A DNA stretch of 64,000 bases. It comes from JAQTNA01 sp043743785. GTDB lineage: Bacteria > Pseudomonadota > Gammaproteobacteria > Burkholderiales > Rhodocyclaceae. Within the stretch, counting starts at the first letter, position 1, and every line of letters starts with the position of its first letter. The stretch lies in assembly GCA_043743785.1 (NCBI GenBank), contig JAYTVW010000088.1:11762-75761 (forward strand), given 5' to 3'. A program made the translations under genes and the position numbers. Positions 27,142 to 35,608 of the stretch are shown here, in pieces. The notes below the pieces were generated by a model that was not told the DNA's origin, made no database searches, and saw nothing but the letters and a program-made list of their open reading frames with translations.

Positions 27142-27519
27142 ATGAAAAATCTAGTTGAAAGCCACGCTGGTGCCATGGGGGCGGCCTACAGGCCACAGGT
27201 CGCCTGGGATGCTCCGGCGGAACTGGTGCTCGACGACCGGGGCATGATTCGCGACTGCAACGCCGCCGGTGCAGCGCTTTTTGGTCAGTCGCGGGATGCC
27301 ATGCTGTGGCAGCACGTCTCCCGGTTTTTCCCGCAGTTGGAGAACATGAATTTGATGGAAGGGGGGGCACTTTCCGCTCGCTTCCATTTCCTGTGTTCCA
27401 TCGGCTGCGGTTTCCAGTCCATTCGTGCCGACGGCGAACGCTTTGTCAGCGAATTATTCCTCAATGAACTGGGTAACCCGGGGGCCCGTCATCTGCGGGT
27501 CATCGTGCGGCCGGTTTGA
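27142..27519 (+). CDS. Single PAS-domain protein
   Basis: A 125-residue cytosolic protein built around one PAS domain: PAELVLDDRGMIRDCNAAG, then ALFGQSRDAMLWQHVSRFFP, then a C-terminal strand set. There is no output domain. The ATG at 27142 follows a GGGGGGG stretch; a GTG at 27127 would add five residues. It lies 69 bases before an FNR-type regulator gene on the same strand and may supply a co-signal to it or to the divergent kinase. A flavin or haem ligand cannot be judged from sequence. Confidence 0.75.
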   Translation: MKNLVESHAGAMGAAYRPQVAWDAPAELVLDDRGMIRDCNAAGAALFGQSRDAMLWQHVSRFFPQLENMNLMEGGALSARFHFLCSIGCGFQSIRADGERFVSELFLNELGNPGARHLRVIVRPV

Positions 27520-27588
27520 ACGGTTCGGCGTTTCACGTCGGGGCTGTGCATTGACGGACCAGCACCAAACATTCGAGGGGCAAGCATC

Positions 27589-28299
27589 ATGGATGTCAGG
27601 ATCAGATCGCGCAAACGGGTGGTGGATTGGCTGGGGCATGCCGACTGTTCGTCATGTTCCCTGGCGGGGCGGCTATGCCAGCAACTGCCGCGAAGCCGGC
27701 AGGATGGCGTGCCCTTGCCCGTGGACAGCCTCACCTACGGCACCGAAATGCCGCTATACAGCGTAGGGGACGAGGCGCCCTTCGTGTTTGCGGTGCGGGA
27801 GGGCTTGCTCAAGCTGACCCAGATCGCCAGCAACGGCATGCCTCGCATCGTGCGCTTCCTGCGCGGGGGCGAGGTGGGGGGACTCGAAGCCTTGGCCGGT
27901 GGCCCTTATCGCCATACGGCCGTCGCCATAGTGCCCACCCTGGTTTGTCGTATCCCGGTGGATATGCTGCAGGAGGAGGGTGGGCAGGACCTCATCCTGT
28001 CGCCCCATATTTTCCAGCACTGGCTGCGCAGCATGGACGATGCGGACAAGTTCATTACCCAGCTATCCACCGGCCCGGCGCCGGGGCGGGTGGCCCGCTG
28101 CCTGCTGCACGTGCTGAGCACTCCCGAGCAGGACAGTTGCGTGGCCCTTTCCCGCGAGGACATGTCGGCCCTGCTGAGCGTGACCATGGAAACGGTCAGC
28201 CGCACGGTCGCTGACTTCAAGCGCCAGGGGCTGTTGCAGGAAGGCAAGGGCCGCTTCAATTTCGACCGGGAAGGCCTGATGTCCCTTGCGGCACAGTGA
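27589..28299 (+). CDS. FNR-type transcriptional regulator (Crp/Fnr family)
   Basis: A 236-residue regulator with a cNMP-fold sensor domain and C-terminal winged helix. N-terminal C20, C23 and C30 plus C120 (in TLVCRIP) correspond to the four ligands of the oxygen-labile 4Fe-4S cluster in FNR, where spacing is C-x2-C-x5-C; here the last gap is six. The recognition helix METVSRTVADFK carries the E..SR residues that read TTGAT half-sites in FNR. A perfect FNR box lies at 30252-30265 in this window, so oxygen-responsive control of the nearby cytochrome gene is plausible. FixK-type function is the alternative, but FixK lacks the cysteines. Confidence 0.88.
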   Translation: MDVRIRSRKRVVDWLGHADCSSCSLAGRLCQQLPRSRQDGVPLPVDSLTYGTEMPLYSVGDEAPFVFAVREGLLKLTQIASNGMPRIVRFLRGGEVGGLEALAGGPYRHTAVAIVPTLVCRIPVDMLQEEGGQDLILSPHIFQHWLRSMDDADKFITQLSTGPAPGRVARCLLHVLSTPEQDSCVALSREDMSALLSVTMETVSRTVADFKRQGLLQEGKGRFNFDREGLMSLAAQ

Positions 28300-28347
28300 G
28301 GCTGCGGGAGCGCGTTCCCAACCGACCCGGTTTCGGGAGTGCGTAAT

Positions 28348-28373
28348 AAAAAACCGCCTTCGGGCGGTTTTTT
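28348..28373. terminator. Bidirectional Rho-independent terminator
   Basis: AAAAACCGCC-TTCG-GGCGGTTTTT forms a perfect stem with a UUCG-type tetraloop and has A/T runs on both sides. It serves the convergent FNR-type gene and the RNase D-like gene. Confidence 0.95.
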
Positions 28374-28384
28374 ACAGGGCAGTC

Positions 28385-28996
28385 TCAAGCAATCGACAGG
28401 CTTTCGACAGATCGGTCCAGCGCCTCGAATACCTTGAGCGCAGCGTAGGCGTCGTTGGCGGCGTAGAGCAGTTGCTTTGACGTAAGCTCGGGCAAGGCCC
28501 AGTTCGTCGTGGTGATGCTCTTGTTTTTATTGAAGCGCCGGTTCAGCGCCACCCCCACTGCGGCTCGTGCCCCCATGTCGCCGCTGTATCCGTCCCGGCG
28601 AAACACATCATTCAGATCGAGCACCGCGTTCAGGGCGACGCCGAGTTTGGCGTGGATCTGGCCGTGATCCGATTTCAGGCCGAAACCCACCTTGGTAAGG
28701 CTTGTGGCCAGCAGGATCCTAACCAGGAATTCCCGGCAATCCGCCTGATGCAGTTGAAAGATGAAAGCCTGCGTCGGCAGGGCGAACTGGACGATATGGG
28801 GTCCGTCGCTGATCTCGCCCACCCGGAACGTGGGTTTCGACTCGGTGTCGAAGCCCACGACCACCTGCGCCAGGATCTCTGTCGTGGCAGCAATGAACTG
28901 TTGCCGGTTGGCGGGTACGTGGATACGTTCCAGCGGGAGGCCGACAAAGGGTTCCAGGAGCTCGGTTTCAGCCTTGGAAGGCACTCTCTTTTTCAT
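28385..28996 (-). CDS. RNase D-like 3'-5' exonuclease (DEDDy)
   Basis: A 203-residue exonuclease domain protein. Motif I is GFDTES with D50 and E52, motif II lies around VGFGLKSD, and motif III is YAANDAYAAL, where the tyrosine marks the DEDDy type of RNase D and the WRN exonuclease. No HRDC domain follows, so it is the short, single-domain form. It acts on RNA or DNA 3' ends in the cytosol; the exact substrate is unknown. It ends at the bidirectional terminator shared with the FNR-type gene. Confidence 0.82.
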   Translation of the reverse strand: MKKRVPSKAETELLEPFVGLPLERIHVPANRQQFIAATTEILAQVVVGFDTESKPTFRVGEISDGPHIVQFALPTQAFIFQLHQADCREFLVRILLATSLTKVGFGLKSDHGQIHAKLGVALNAVLDLNDVFRRDGYSGDMGARAAVGVALNRRFNKNKSITTTNWALPELTSKQLLYAANDAYAALKVFEALDRSVESLSIA

Positions 28997-29015
28997 GGGG
29001 TGTTGAGCGTCGATA

Positions 29016-29324
29016 CTACTTCACCCGCATCAGGAACTTTTGGCGTGCCGTGGCCAGTTCCAGCATGCCGGCTTCATCCGCCAGGCGCGTGCAGGTGCCG
29101 TAGAACTCCTCGAAGGCCGCCAGCAGGGTCGCTTCCGTCACCTTGCGGGTCTGGCTACCCTTGGTTTCCTGCACCGGCGGCATATCCAGCGGGGACAACA
29201 TGGCAGAGCGCGGAATCATGCGCTGGCCGCCCTTGTCGGACGAGGCGGTGAGGGGGCCGGTTTTGACGTAGACCTTGCCGTCGAATTCGAATCGGGCGCC
29301 GATGGCGAGATGCTGCAGCTTCAT
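29016..29324 (-). CDS. Hypothetical protein
   Basis: This 102-residue protein is not recognised. It starts MKLQHLAIGARFEFDGKVYVKTGPLTA, a small beta-rich segment resembling a short SH3-like or lipid-free barrel, and ends with a helical part rich in A, E and R. There is no signal peptide or cysteine. A longer frame back to 29375 lacks a plausible ribosome site. It lies 19 bases upstream of the RNase D-like gene on the same strand and may be co-transcribed with it. Confidence 0.7.
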   Translation of the reverse strand: MKLQHLAIGARFEFDGKVYVKTGPLTASSDKGGQRMIPRSAMLSPLDMPPVQETKGSQTRKVTEATLLAAFEEFYGTCTRLADEAGMLELATARQKFLMRVK

Positions 29325-29505
29325 GATGGGCTTCAGTGGAAAAAGCCGTGATTGTAGGGGAGTCCCAGTTGGCAAGGGGGTTTATATTGACGCGCCGTAC
29401 CCCGGCCCTGTGGTTCGGGCCATTGAATTCAGCAGCTTGGGAACGGCGGGGGAGGGGCAATCCCGGTGTGCGGGCCAGGCCGGCGCACCGGGGTCGGCAA
29501 GCACC

Positions 29506-30126
29506 CTATTTCTTTTGCGCGGCGGCACTTTCGCTGATCATGTAGGTCAGGGCGGCCTTCATGTCGCCGTCGCTCAGGTTGGCCATACCGGCCCGGGCCG
29601 GCATAGCGTTGTGGCCATGGATGGCGGACTTGACCAGGGTATCCACACCGTCCTTGAGGCGCGGCGTCCAGGCCGCCATGTCGCTGATCTTGGGTGCGCC
29701 GCCCTTGCCCGTGCCGTGGCACTCCTGGCAACGGGCCTCCACCAACTGCTTGCCGCTCATGGAGCGGGGGGCACTGTAGGCCTTGTTCGGGTCCATGGCC
29801 TTGCCGCCGCTGACCATGTAGGCGATGGCGCGGCTCACTTCCAGGTCCGTCAGGGCGGCTTGGCCACCGTGGGCCGGCATCTTGCGTACGCCGCCGATGG
29901 CGTGGTCGCTCAGTTTGTCCATGCCCTGAGCCGCGTGCTGGGACCAGGCGGCCTGGTCGCCGATTTTCGGCGCACCGTCCTTGCCGGTGGCGTGACATTT
30001 GGCACAGACCGTATCCACGACTTCCTTGCCGCTACGCTCCTGGGGGGCAGCGGCATGGGCGGCAAATCCGGCCGCGAGAAGAACTGCAGCCAGCACGGGC
30101 AGTTTGCACATTTTCTTGTCGTTCAT
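29506..30126 (-). CDS. Periplasmic dihaem cytochrome c (c5-like)
   Basis: A 206-residue exported protein with a signal peptide (positive start, hydrophobic core, cleavage near AHAAA). Two tandem cytochrome c5-like domains each carry a haem-binding motif: C41-A-K-C44-H45 and C133-Q-E-C136-H137. Methionines in RKMPAHGG and NAMPARAG are likely axial ligands. Such proteins carry electrons to terminal oxidases or reductases. A perfect FNR box (30252-30265) lies about 130 bases upstream, so anaerobic control is likely. An AGGAGA ribosome site precedes the start. Confidence 0.93.
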   Translation of the reverse strand: MNDKKMCKLPVLAAVLLAAGFAAHAAAPQERSGKEVVDTVCAKCHATGKDGAPKIGDQAAWSQHAAQGMDKLSDHAIGGVRKMPAHGGQAALTDLEVSRAIAYMVSGGKAMDPNKAYSAPRSMSGKQLVEARCQECHGTGKGGAPKISDMAAWTPRLKDGVDTLVKSAIHGHNAMPARAGMANLSDGDMKAALTYMISESAAAQKK

Positions 30127-30251
30127 GATGAGCCGTCTCCTGATGTGATCTCGTTTGTTGGGGAATGCGCTACGCCGGCATGGGCCTGACGTCCTTGGGT
30201 GGCATGTGTTACGGCAGCAAGGGCCAGGACTTTAGATAGCTCGATGGGGAT

Positions 30252-30265
30252 TTGATCTATATCAA
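30252..30265. promoter_or_regulatory. Perfect FNR/Anr box (TTGAT-CTAT-ATCAA)
   Basis: The 14-bp sequence matches the FNR consensus TTGAT-N4-ATCAA at every specified base. It lies between the divergent cytochrome c gene (start 30126) and the RlmN-like gene (start 30380). The FNR-type regulator encoded at 27589-28299 has the matching recognition residues. No convincing -10 was found at class II spacing. Confidence 0.85.
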
Positions 30266-30379
30266 TGGGTCTAATGGGCCGTGGGGCGGGCGAGCGCGGC
30301 GGTGGGCGGGCTTTCCCCTGGTGAGCTTGCCGGGCGGGCTATGCAGCCTGCCCGGAAATGCTCTAGCATTCGGCCCCTC

Positions 30380-31402
30380 ATGCGAATAGAACAACTGCGC
30401 CAGCGCCTGCGAGACCTGGGCGCCAATTCCCGCCACGAAGACACGGTACTGCGCGCCTGGAGCCAGGTACGTTCCCTGGATACGCGCCGCCGCCGGGCCG
30501 AGAATTTCCTGCCCCTGGCGCTGCGGGAGTCCCTACCCGACATTACCGCCGAACTGGATGGTCTTGTGCGCCTGTGTTCCGAACATCCGGGTGCGGACGG
30601 TTCCGCCCGGCTGCTGGTGGCCCTGGCGGACGGGCAGACCGTGGAAAGCGTACTGCTGCCCAAGGATGGCTTGTGTGTGTCCACCCAGGTGGGCTGCGCC
30701 GTGGGCTGCCTGTTTTGCATGACGGGCAAGGAAGGACTGCTGCGCCAGGTGAGCAGCGGCGAGATCGTCGCCCAGGTGGTGCTGGCCCGCAGGCGGCGGG
30801 CAGTGAAGCGGGTCGTTTTCATGGGCATGGGGGAGCCGGCCCACAACCTGGACAATGTGCTGGAAGCCATCGAACTCCTGGGGACGGCGGGGGCCATCGG
30901 CCACAAGAACCTGGTGTTCTCCACCGTCGGCGACCGGCGTGTCTTTGAGCGCCTGCCCCTGGGGAGCGTCAAGCCGGCGCTGGCGATTTCCCTGCACACC
31001 ACGAATGCGGAACTGCGCGCCCGCCTACTGCCCAAGGCGCCCCGCATCGACCCGGAGGAACTGGTGGACCTGGGGGAGGCCTACGCCCGTGCCACCGGCT
31101 ATCCCATCCAGTACCAATGGACCCTGCTGGAAGGCGTGAACGACAGCGAGGCCGAACTGGAAGGCATCCTGCGCCTGCTCAAGGGCAAGTACGCCATGAT
31201 GAATTTCATTCCCTTCAATGCCGTCCCGGACCTGGATTTCAAACGCCCGAGCTGGGAGAGGGCCGCCGAACTGGCGGGGCGCCTCTCCCGCCAGGGCGTG
31301 CTGACCCGCCTGCGGGATTCAGCCGGGCAGGATGTTGATGGGGGCTGCGGCCAGTTGCGGGCCCGCAGCATCGCCATCGAGATAAAGCAGGTAGATCACT
31401 AA
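30380..31402 (+). CDS. RlmN-like radical SAM RNA methyltransferase
   Basis: A 340-residue enzyme of the RlmN/Cfr family. The radical SAM cluster motif is C-x3-C-x2-C in GCAVGCLFCMTGK, followed by VFMGMGEPAHNLDNV and the C-terminal catalytic cysteine in VDGGCGQL. These enzymes methylate an adenine C2 (or C8) in rRNA/tRNA through a protein-cysteine intermediate. It is shorter than RlmN (~380) and its neighbours differ from the usual ndk-rlmN-pilF setting, so it is probably a paralogue with another target. ATG 30380 begins MRIEQLRQ; an upstream frame back to 30281 is not convincing. Confidence 0.85.
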   Translation: MRIEQLRQRLRDLGANSRHEDTVLRAWSQVRSLDTRRRRAENFLPLALRESLPDITAELDGLVRLCSEHPGADGSARLLVALADGQTVESVLLPKDGLCVSTQVGCAVGCLFCMTGKEGLLRQVSSGEIVAQVVLARRRRAVKRVVFMGMGEPAHNLDNVLEAIELLGTAGAIGHKNLVFSTVGDRRVFERLPLGSVKPALAISLHTTNAELRARLLPKAPRIDPEELVDLGEAYARATGYPIQYQWTLLEGVNDSEAELEGILRLLKGKYAMMNFIPFNAVPDLDFKRPSWERAAELAGRLSRQGVLTRLRDSAGQDVDGGCGQLRARSIAIEIKQVDH

Positions 31403-31525
31403 ACGCCGAGGCGCCGAGACGCCGAGAAAAACATGCGTTGTTGGCGATTGGACACTCTTCACATGGTTGAAGACGCCATTTATTCCCTTGTTCTCTCCGC
31501 GCCTCTACGCCTCGGCGTTTCAAAT
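31400..31525. repeat. Dispersed inverted-repeat element, copy A
   Basis: The left arm AAACGCCGAGGCGCCGAG begins inside the stop codon of the RlmN-like gene. The right arm (31493-31523) ends CTACGCCTCGGCGTTTCAAA. The arms are complementary with mismatches, and the ~60-base centre is unique. It lies between two plus-strand genes. Confidence 0.88.
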
Positions 31526-31567
31526 CATCCATTTTCCTGGCCTCAAGGGCTTTTGGGGAGGTAGGGC

Positions 31568-32551
31568 ATGGACCGCACGGAACGTTTCTACAAGATTGAT
31601 CAGTTGCTCTCCGGTCGCCAGGCGGTACCCTTCGCCGTGCTGCAGGAAAAACTGGAAGTGTCCCGCGCCACCATCAAGCGGGACCTGGAATACATGCGCA
31701 GCCGCTTGAATGCGCCCATCGTCTGGGATCGGGAGGCTCGGGGCTACCGGTTCAAGGGGGCGGCAGGCCCCGGAGACAAATACGAGCTGCCGGGCCTGTG
31801 GTTCAGTGCGACAGAAATCCACGCCCTGCTGACCATGCAGCACCTGCTGGCCAACCTGGGCCGCGGCGGCCTGCTGGGGGGGCAGGTGGAGGCCTTGCAG
31901 GCCCGGCTGAAGGGCTTGCTCGGCAGCGCGGAAAATCCGGTGGAGGAGGTCGAACGGCGCGTTCGCATCATCGGTGCGGCAGCCCGACCCATGCCCCTGG
32001 AACAGTTCTCTGCCGTGGGATCAGCCCTGCTGCGCCGCAAACGCCTCATGCTCGATTACTTCGCCCGGGGGCGCGGCGAGACGGCCCTGCGGCAGGTGTC
32101 GCCCCAGCGCCTGGTGTATTACCGGGACAACTGGTACCTGGACGCCTGGTGCCATCTGCGCCAGGGCTTGCGCAGTTTTGCCGTGGACGCCATTCGCCAT
32201 GCCGAGATGCTGGATCTGCCGGCCCAGGATGTGGCGGAGGCGGAGCTGGACGCGGAACTGGGCTCGGGCTACGGCATCTTTTCCGGTCGTCAGGTGCAAT
32301 GGGCCAGCCTGCGCTTTTCCCCCGCCCGCGCCCGCTGGGTCGCGCCGGAAGCCTGGCATCCGAAACAGAAGGCCGCCTTCGACGAGCAGGGGCGCTACTG
32401 CCTGGAAATTCCCTACAGCGATGACAGAGAGTTGCTCATGGATATCCTGCGCCACGGCCGCGACGTGGAAGTCCTGGCCCCGCCGGAACTCCGCCGCCGG
32501 GTGGCGGAGGAGTTGGCGGCAGCGGCCAAGGCCTACGCTTTGAAAAGCTGA
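31568..32551 (+). CDS. WYL-domain transcriptional regulator (YafY type)
   Basis: A 327-residue cytosolic regulator. The N-terminal winged helix-turn-helix (about 1-60) reads RFYKIDQLLSGRQAVPFAVLQEKLEVSRATIKRD in outline, and the WYL domain (about 140-220) includes YYRDNWYLDAWC, the variant of the W-Y-L signature. A C-terminal WCX-type extension completes it. WYL domains bind ligands or nucleic acids and regulate diverse genes, including stress and phage-defence genes. The start ATG has a GAGGTAGGG site. It stands alone between two copies of the dispersed repeat, so its targets are not indicated by context. Confidence 0.85.
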   Translation: MDRTERFYKIDQLLSGRQAVPFAVLQEKLEVSRATIKRDLEYMRSRLNAPIVWDREARGYRFKGAAGPGDKYELPGLWFSATEIHALLTMQHLLANLGRGGLLGGQVEALQARLKGLLGSAENPVEEVERRVRIIGAAARPMPLEQFSAVGSALLRRKRLMLDYFARGRGETALRQVSPQRLVYYRDNWYLDAWCHLRQGLRSFAVDAIRHAEMLDLPAQDVAEAELDAELGSGYGIFSGRQVQWASLRFSPARARWVAPEAWHPKQKAAFDEQGRYCLEIPYSDDRELLMDILRHGRDVEVLAPPELRRRVAEELAAAAKAYALKS

Positions 32552-32552
32552 T

Positions 32553-32726
32553 TTGAAACGCCGAGGCGCAGAGGCGCCGAGAAATCAAAACCTTGTTGCC
32601 TTTACGTCAGCGGTAGGGTGGGCAGGCTTCATCTGCCCACGCTGTCCCGCACCGTGGGCACGCTACGCTTTGCCCACCCTACTTGGCTTGTTTTTCCTCC
32701 GCACCTCGGCGCCACGGCGTTTCAAA
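32553..32726. repeat. Dispersed inverted-repeat element, copy B (with nested repeat)
   Basis: Left arm TTGAAACGCCGAGGCGCAGA (32554 onward) and right arm (32695-32726) ending CACGGCGTTTCAAACTGA. The centre contains a second, unrelated inverted repeat at 32613-32682. The element fills most of the ~300-base gap between the WYL gene and alaS. Confidence 0.88.
32613..32682. repeat. Nested GTAGGGTGGGCA inverted repeat
   Basis: GTAGGGTGGGCA (32613-32624) and its exact reverse complement TGCCCACCCTAC (32671-32682) flank a centre that itself has two GGGCA/TGCCC-type half-palindromes. This GTAGGGTGGGC type is a widespread REP-like family in proteobacteria. Confidence 0.82.
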
Positions 32727-32786
32727 CTGATTTTTCAAGATGATTTCCGAGTGGCGGCCGGCGGAAAGTCCCTGATTCTTCAGTGT

Positions 32787-32792
32787 TACAAT
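32787..32792 (+). promoter_or_regulatory. Possible -10 element of alaS (TACAAT)
   Basis: TACAAT lies 55 bases before the alaS ATG, downstream of repeat copy B. The -35 region is weak, so this is tentative. Confidence 0.4.
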
Positions 32793-32847
32793 ATGCGGCT
32801 TTATTCCACCCGCCGGGCCAAGGCCCGGCCGCGCCCGAGAATCCGCC

Positions 32848-35469
32848 ATGAAAAGCGCCGAAATCCGCCAGAAATTCCTCGACTACTTCGCCTCCAAGGG
32901 GCACCAGATCGTTGCCTCCAGCTCCTTGGTGCCCCATGACGATCCGACGCTGCTGTTTACCAACGCCGGCATGAACCAGTTCAAGGATGTGTTCCTGGGT
33001 TTCGACAAGCGCCCCTACAGCCGGGCCACTACGTCGCAAAAATGCGTACGGGCCGGCGGCAAGCATAACGACCTGGAAAACGTCGGCTACACGGCGCGGC
33101 ACCACACTTTCTTCGAGATGCTGGGCAACTTCAGCTTCGGCGACTACTTCAAGCGCGATGCCATCGGCTACGCCTGGGAGCTGCTGACGGTTGTCTTCGG
33201 GCTGCCCAAGGACAAACTCACCGTCACCGTGTATGCGGAAGACGACGAAGCCTACGACATCTGGACCAAGGAAATGGGCGTGCCCGCCGAGCGGGTCATT
33301 CGCATCGGCGACAACAAGGGCGCCCGCTACGCATCCGACAACTTCTGGATGATGGGCGACACGGGGCCTTGCGGCCCCTGCACGGAAATCTTCTATGACC
33401 ACGGCGAGCACATCTGGGGCGGCCCCCCCGGTTCCGCCGAGGAAGACGGCGACCGTTTCATTGAAATCTGGAACAACGTGTTCATGCAGTTCAACCGGGA
33501 CGAGGCCGGCGTGATGCACGCCCTGCCCAAGCCCAGCGTGGACACCGGCATGGGCCTGGAGCGCATCGCCGCCGTGCTGCAGCACGTGCATGCCAACTAC
33601 GAGATCGACCTGTTCCAGAAATTGATTGCCGCCGCCGCCCGGGAAACCTCCGGTGCCGACATGGATTCGCCTTCGCTCAAGGTGCTGGCGGACCACATCC
33701 GTGCCTGTTCCTTCCTGCTGGCCGATGGTGTCATTCCCGGCAACGAAGGTCGCGGCTACGTGCTGCGCCGCATCATCCGCCGCGCCATCCGCCACGGCTA
33801 CAAGCTGGGCGCCCGCGCCGCCTTCTTCCACAAGATGGTGCCGGACCTGGTGGCCGAGATGGGCGAGGCCTATCCGGAACTCAAGGCCACGGAAAAGCGC
33901 GTCACCGACATCTTGAAGCAGGAAGAAGACCGTTTCTTCACCACCATCGAACACGGCATGACCGCCCTGGAGGCAGATCTAGCCGAAATGGCCAAGATCG
34001 GCAACACCGTTTTCAACGGTGACACGGCTTTCAAGCTGCACGATACCTACGGCTTCCCCCTGGACCTGACCGCCGATGTCTGCCGCGAGCGTGGAGTGAC
34101 CGTGGACGGGGCTGCCTTTGACGCCGCCATGGCCCGCCAGAAGGAACAGGCCCGCGCCGCCGGCAAGTTCAAAATGGCCGCCAACCTGGACTACACGGGC
34201 CCGGCCACCGCCTTCCACGGCTACGACAGCCTGGAAACCAAAGGCAATGTGCTGGCCCTCTACAAGGACGGCACGGCGGTCAATGAGTTGTTTGAAGGCG
34301 AGATGGGCGTGGTGGTGCTGGATGACACCCCCTTCTATGCCGAATCCGGCGGCCAGGTGGGGGACCGGGGCGAACTGCGTTCAAGCCACGGCATTTTCGC
34401 CGTGGAAGACACCCTGAAAATCCAGGCTACGGTGTTCGGTCACCACGGCGTGGTGAAGACCGGCAAGTTGACGGTGGGCAATGGCGTGGCGGCGAAGCTG
34501 GATGTGGAGGCCCGCGCCCGCACCGCCCGCAACCATTCCGTGACCCACCTGATGCACAAGGCCCTGCGGGAAGTGCTCGGGGAGCATGTGCAGCAGAAAG
34601 GTTCGCAAGTGGATCCGGACAAGACCCGCTTCGACTTCGCCCACACCCAGCCCATGTCGGATGATGAAATCCGTCGCGTGGAATGCATCGTGAACGCGGA
34701 AGTGCTGGCCAATCCGGCTACCGACAGTCGGGTCATGGGTATCGAGGATGCGCAGAAGTCCGGCGCCATGATGCTCTTCGGCGAGAAGTACGGCGACGAA
34801 GTGCGGGTGGTGGGCATCGGCTCCAGCAAGGAGCTTTGCGGCGGCACCCACGTGAGCCGCACCGGCGACATCGGCCTGTTCAAGATTACAGCGGAGTCCG
34901 GCGTGGCCGCCGGGGTGCGCCGTATCGAGGCGGTGACCGGCGACAACGCCCTGGCCCTGGTGCAGAGCCAGTTCGCCCTGCTGGCGGACGCGGCTGGCGC
35001 CTTCAAGGCCCCGGTGGCGGAACTGCCGGCCAAGATCGCCCACGTGCAGGATCAGGTCAAGGCCCTGGAAAAGGAGTTGTCCCGCCTCAAGTCCAAGCTG
35101 GCATCAAACCAGGGCGACGAGCTGGCGGCGGCGGCTGCCGACATCAAGGGCGCCAAGGTAGTGGCCGCGACTCTGGAGGGCGCCGACGTGGCCACCCTGC
35201 GGGAAACCCTGGATAAGCTGAAAGACAAGCTGAAGAGCGCGGTCATCGTGCTGGGCAGCGCGGCCGACGGCAAGGTCAGCCTCATTGCCGGCGTCACGGC
35301 GGACCTGACCAAGCAGGTCAAGGCCGGCGACTTGGTGAACTTTGTGGCCCAGCAGGTGGGCGGCAAGGGCGGCGGCCGTCCCGACATGGCCCAGGCCGGC
35401 GGCACCCAGCCGGAAAACCTGGCTGGCGCCCTGGCGGCGGTGGCTGCCTGGGTCGAAGCCAAGCTCTAA
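32848..35469 (+). CDS. alaS: Alanyl-tRNA synthetase
   Basis: An 873-residue class II synthetase that charges tRNA-Ala and edits mischarged Ser and Gly. The catalytic domain begins MKSAEIRQKFLDYF and includes FTNAGMNQFKDVFLG. The editing domain has HSVTHLMHKAL and the zinc-binding C-x3-H in LCGGTHVSRTGD. The C-Ala domain ends with the glycine-rich GGKGGGRPDMAQAGG. The length and order are standard. Repeat elements lie on both sides (copies B and C), so it appears to be transcribed from its own promoter. Confidence 0.98.
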   Translation: MKSAEIRQKFLDYFASKGHQIVASSSLVPHDDPTLLFTNAGMNQFKDVFLGFDKRPYSRATTSQKCVRAGGKHNDLENVGYTARHHTFFEMLGNFSFGDYFKRDAIGYAWELLTVVFGLPKDKLTVTVYAEDDEAYDIWTKEMGVPAERVIRIGDNKGARYASDNFWMMGDTGPCGPCTEIFYDHGEHIWGGPPGSAEEDGDRFIEIWNNVFMQFNRDEAGVMHALPKPSVDTGMGLERIAAVLQHVHANYEIDLFQKLIAAAARETSGADMDSPSLKVLADHIRACSFLLADGVIPGNEGRGYVLRRIIRRAIRHGYKLGARAAFFHKMVPDLVAEMGEAYPELKATEKRVTDILKQEEDRFFTTIEHGMTALEADLAEMAKIGNTVFNGDTAFKLHDTYGFPLDLTADVCRERGVTVDGAAFDAAMARQKEQARAAGKFKMAANLDYTGPATAFHGYDSLETKGNVLALYKDGTAVNELFEGEMGVVVLDDTPFYAESGGQVGDRGELRSSHGIFAVEDTLKIQATVFGHHGVVKTGKLTVGNGVAAKLDVEARARTARNHSVTHLMHKALREVLGEHVQQKGSQVDPDKTRFDFAHTQPMSDDEIRRVECIVNAEVLANPATDSRVMGIEDAQKSGAMMLFGEKYGDEVRVVGIGSSKELCGGTHVSRTGDIGLFKITAESGVAAGVRRIEAVTGDNALALVQSQFALLADAAGAFKAPVAELPAKIAHVQDQVKALEKELSRLKSKLASNQGDELAAAAADIKGAKVVAATLEGADVATLRETLDKLKDKLKSAVIVLGSAADGKVSLIAGVTADLTKQVKAGDLVNFVAQQVGGKGGGRPDMAQAGGTQPENLAGALAAVAAWVEAKL

Positions 35470-35479
35470 AGGCCATGAC

Positions 35480-35596
35480 TAAACGCCGAGGCGCCGAGAA
35501 GGCAATGAACTGGAAATGGTGGGGGGCGTCAGCCCGACTTTTTCGGCCCTTGCTTTTCCTCGGCGTCTCGGCGCCTCGGCGTTTCAAACTGATTTT
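35480..35596. repeat. Dispersed inverted-repeat element, copy C
   Basis: Left arm TAAACGCCGAGGCGCCGAG (35480-35498) and right arm (35558-35596) with CGGCGCCTCGGCGTTTCAAA. The right arm runs directly into the start region of the NUDIX gene, whose ATG has no clear position. Confidence 0.88.
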
Positions 35597-35608
35597 CTGA
35601 GCAAACTC

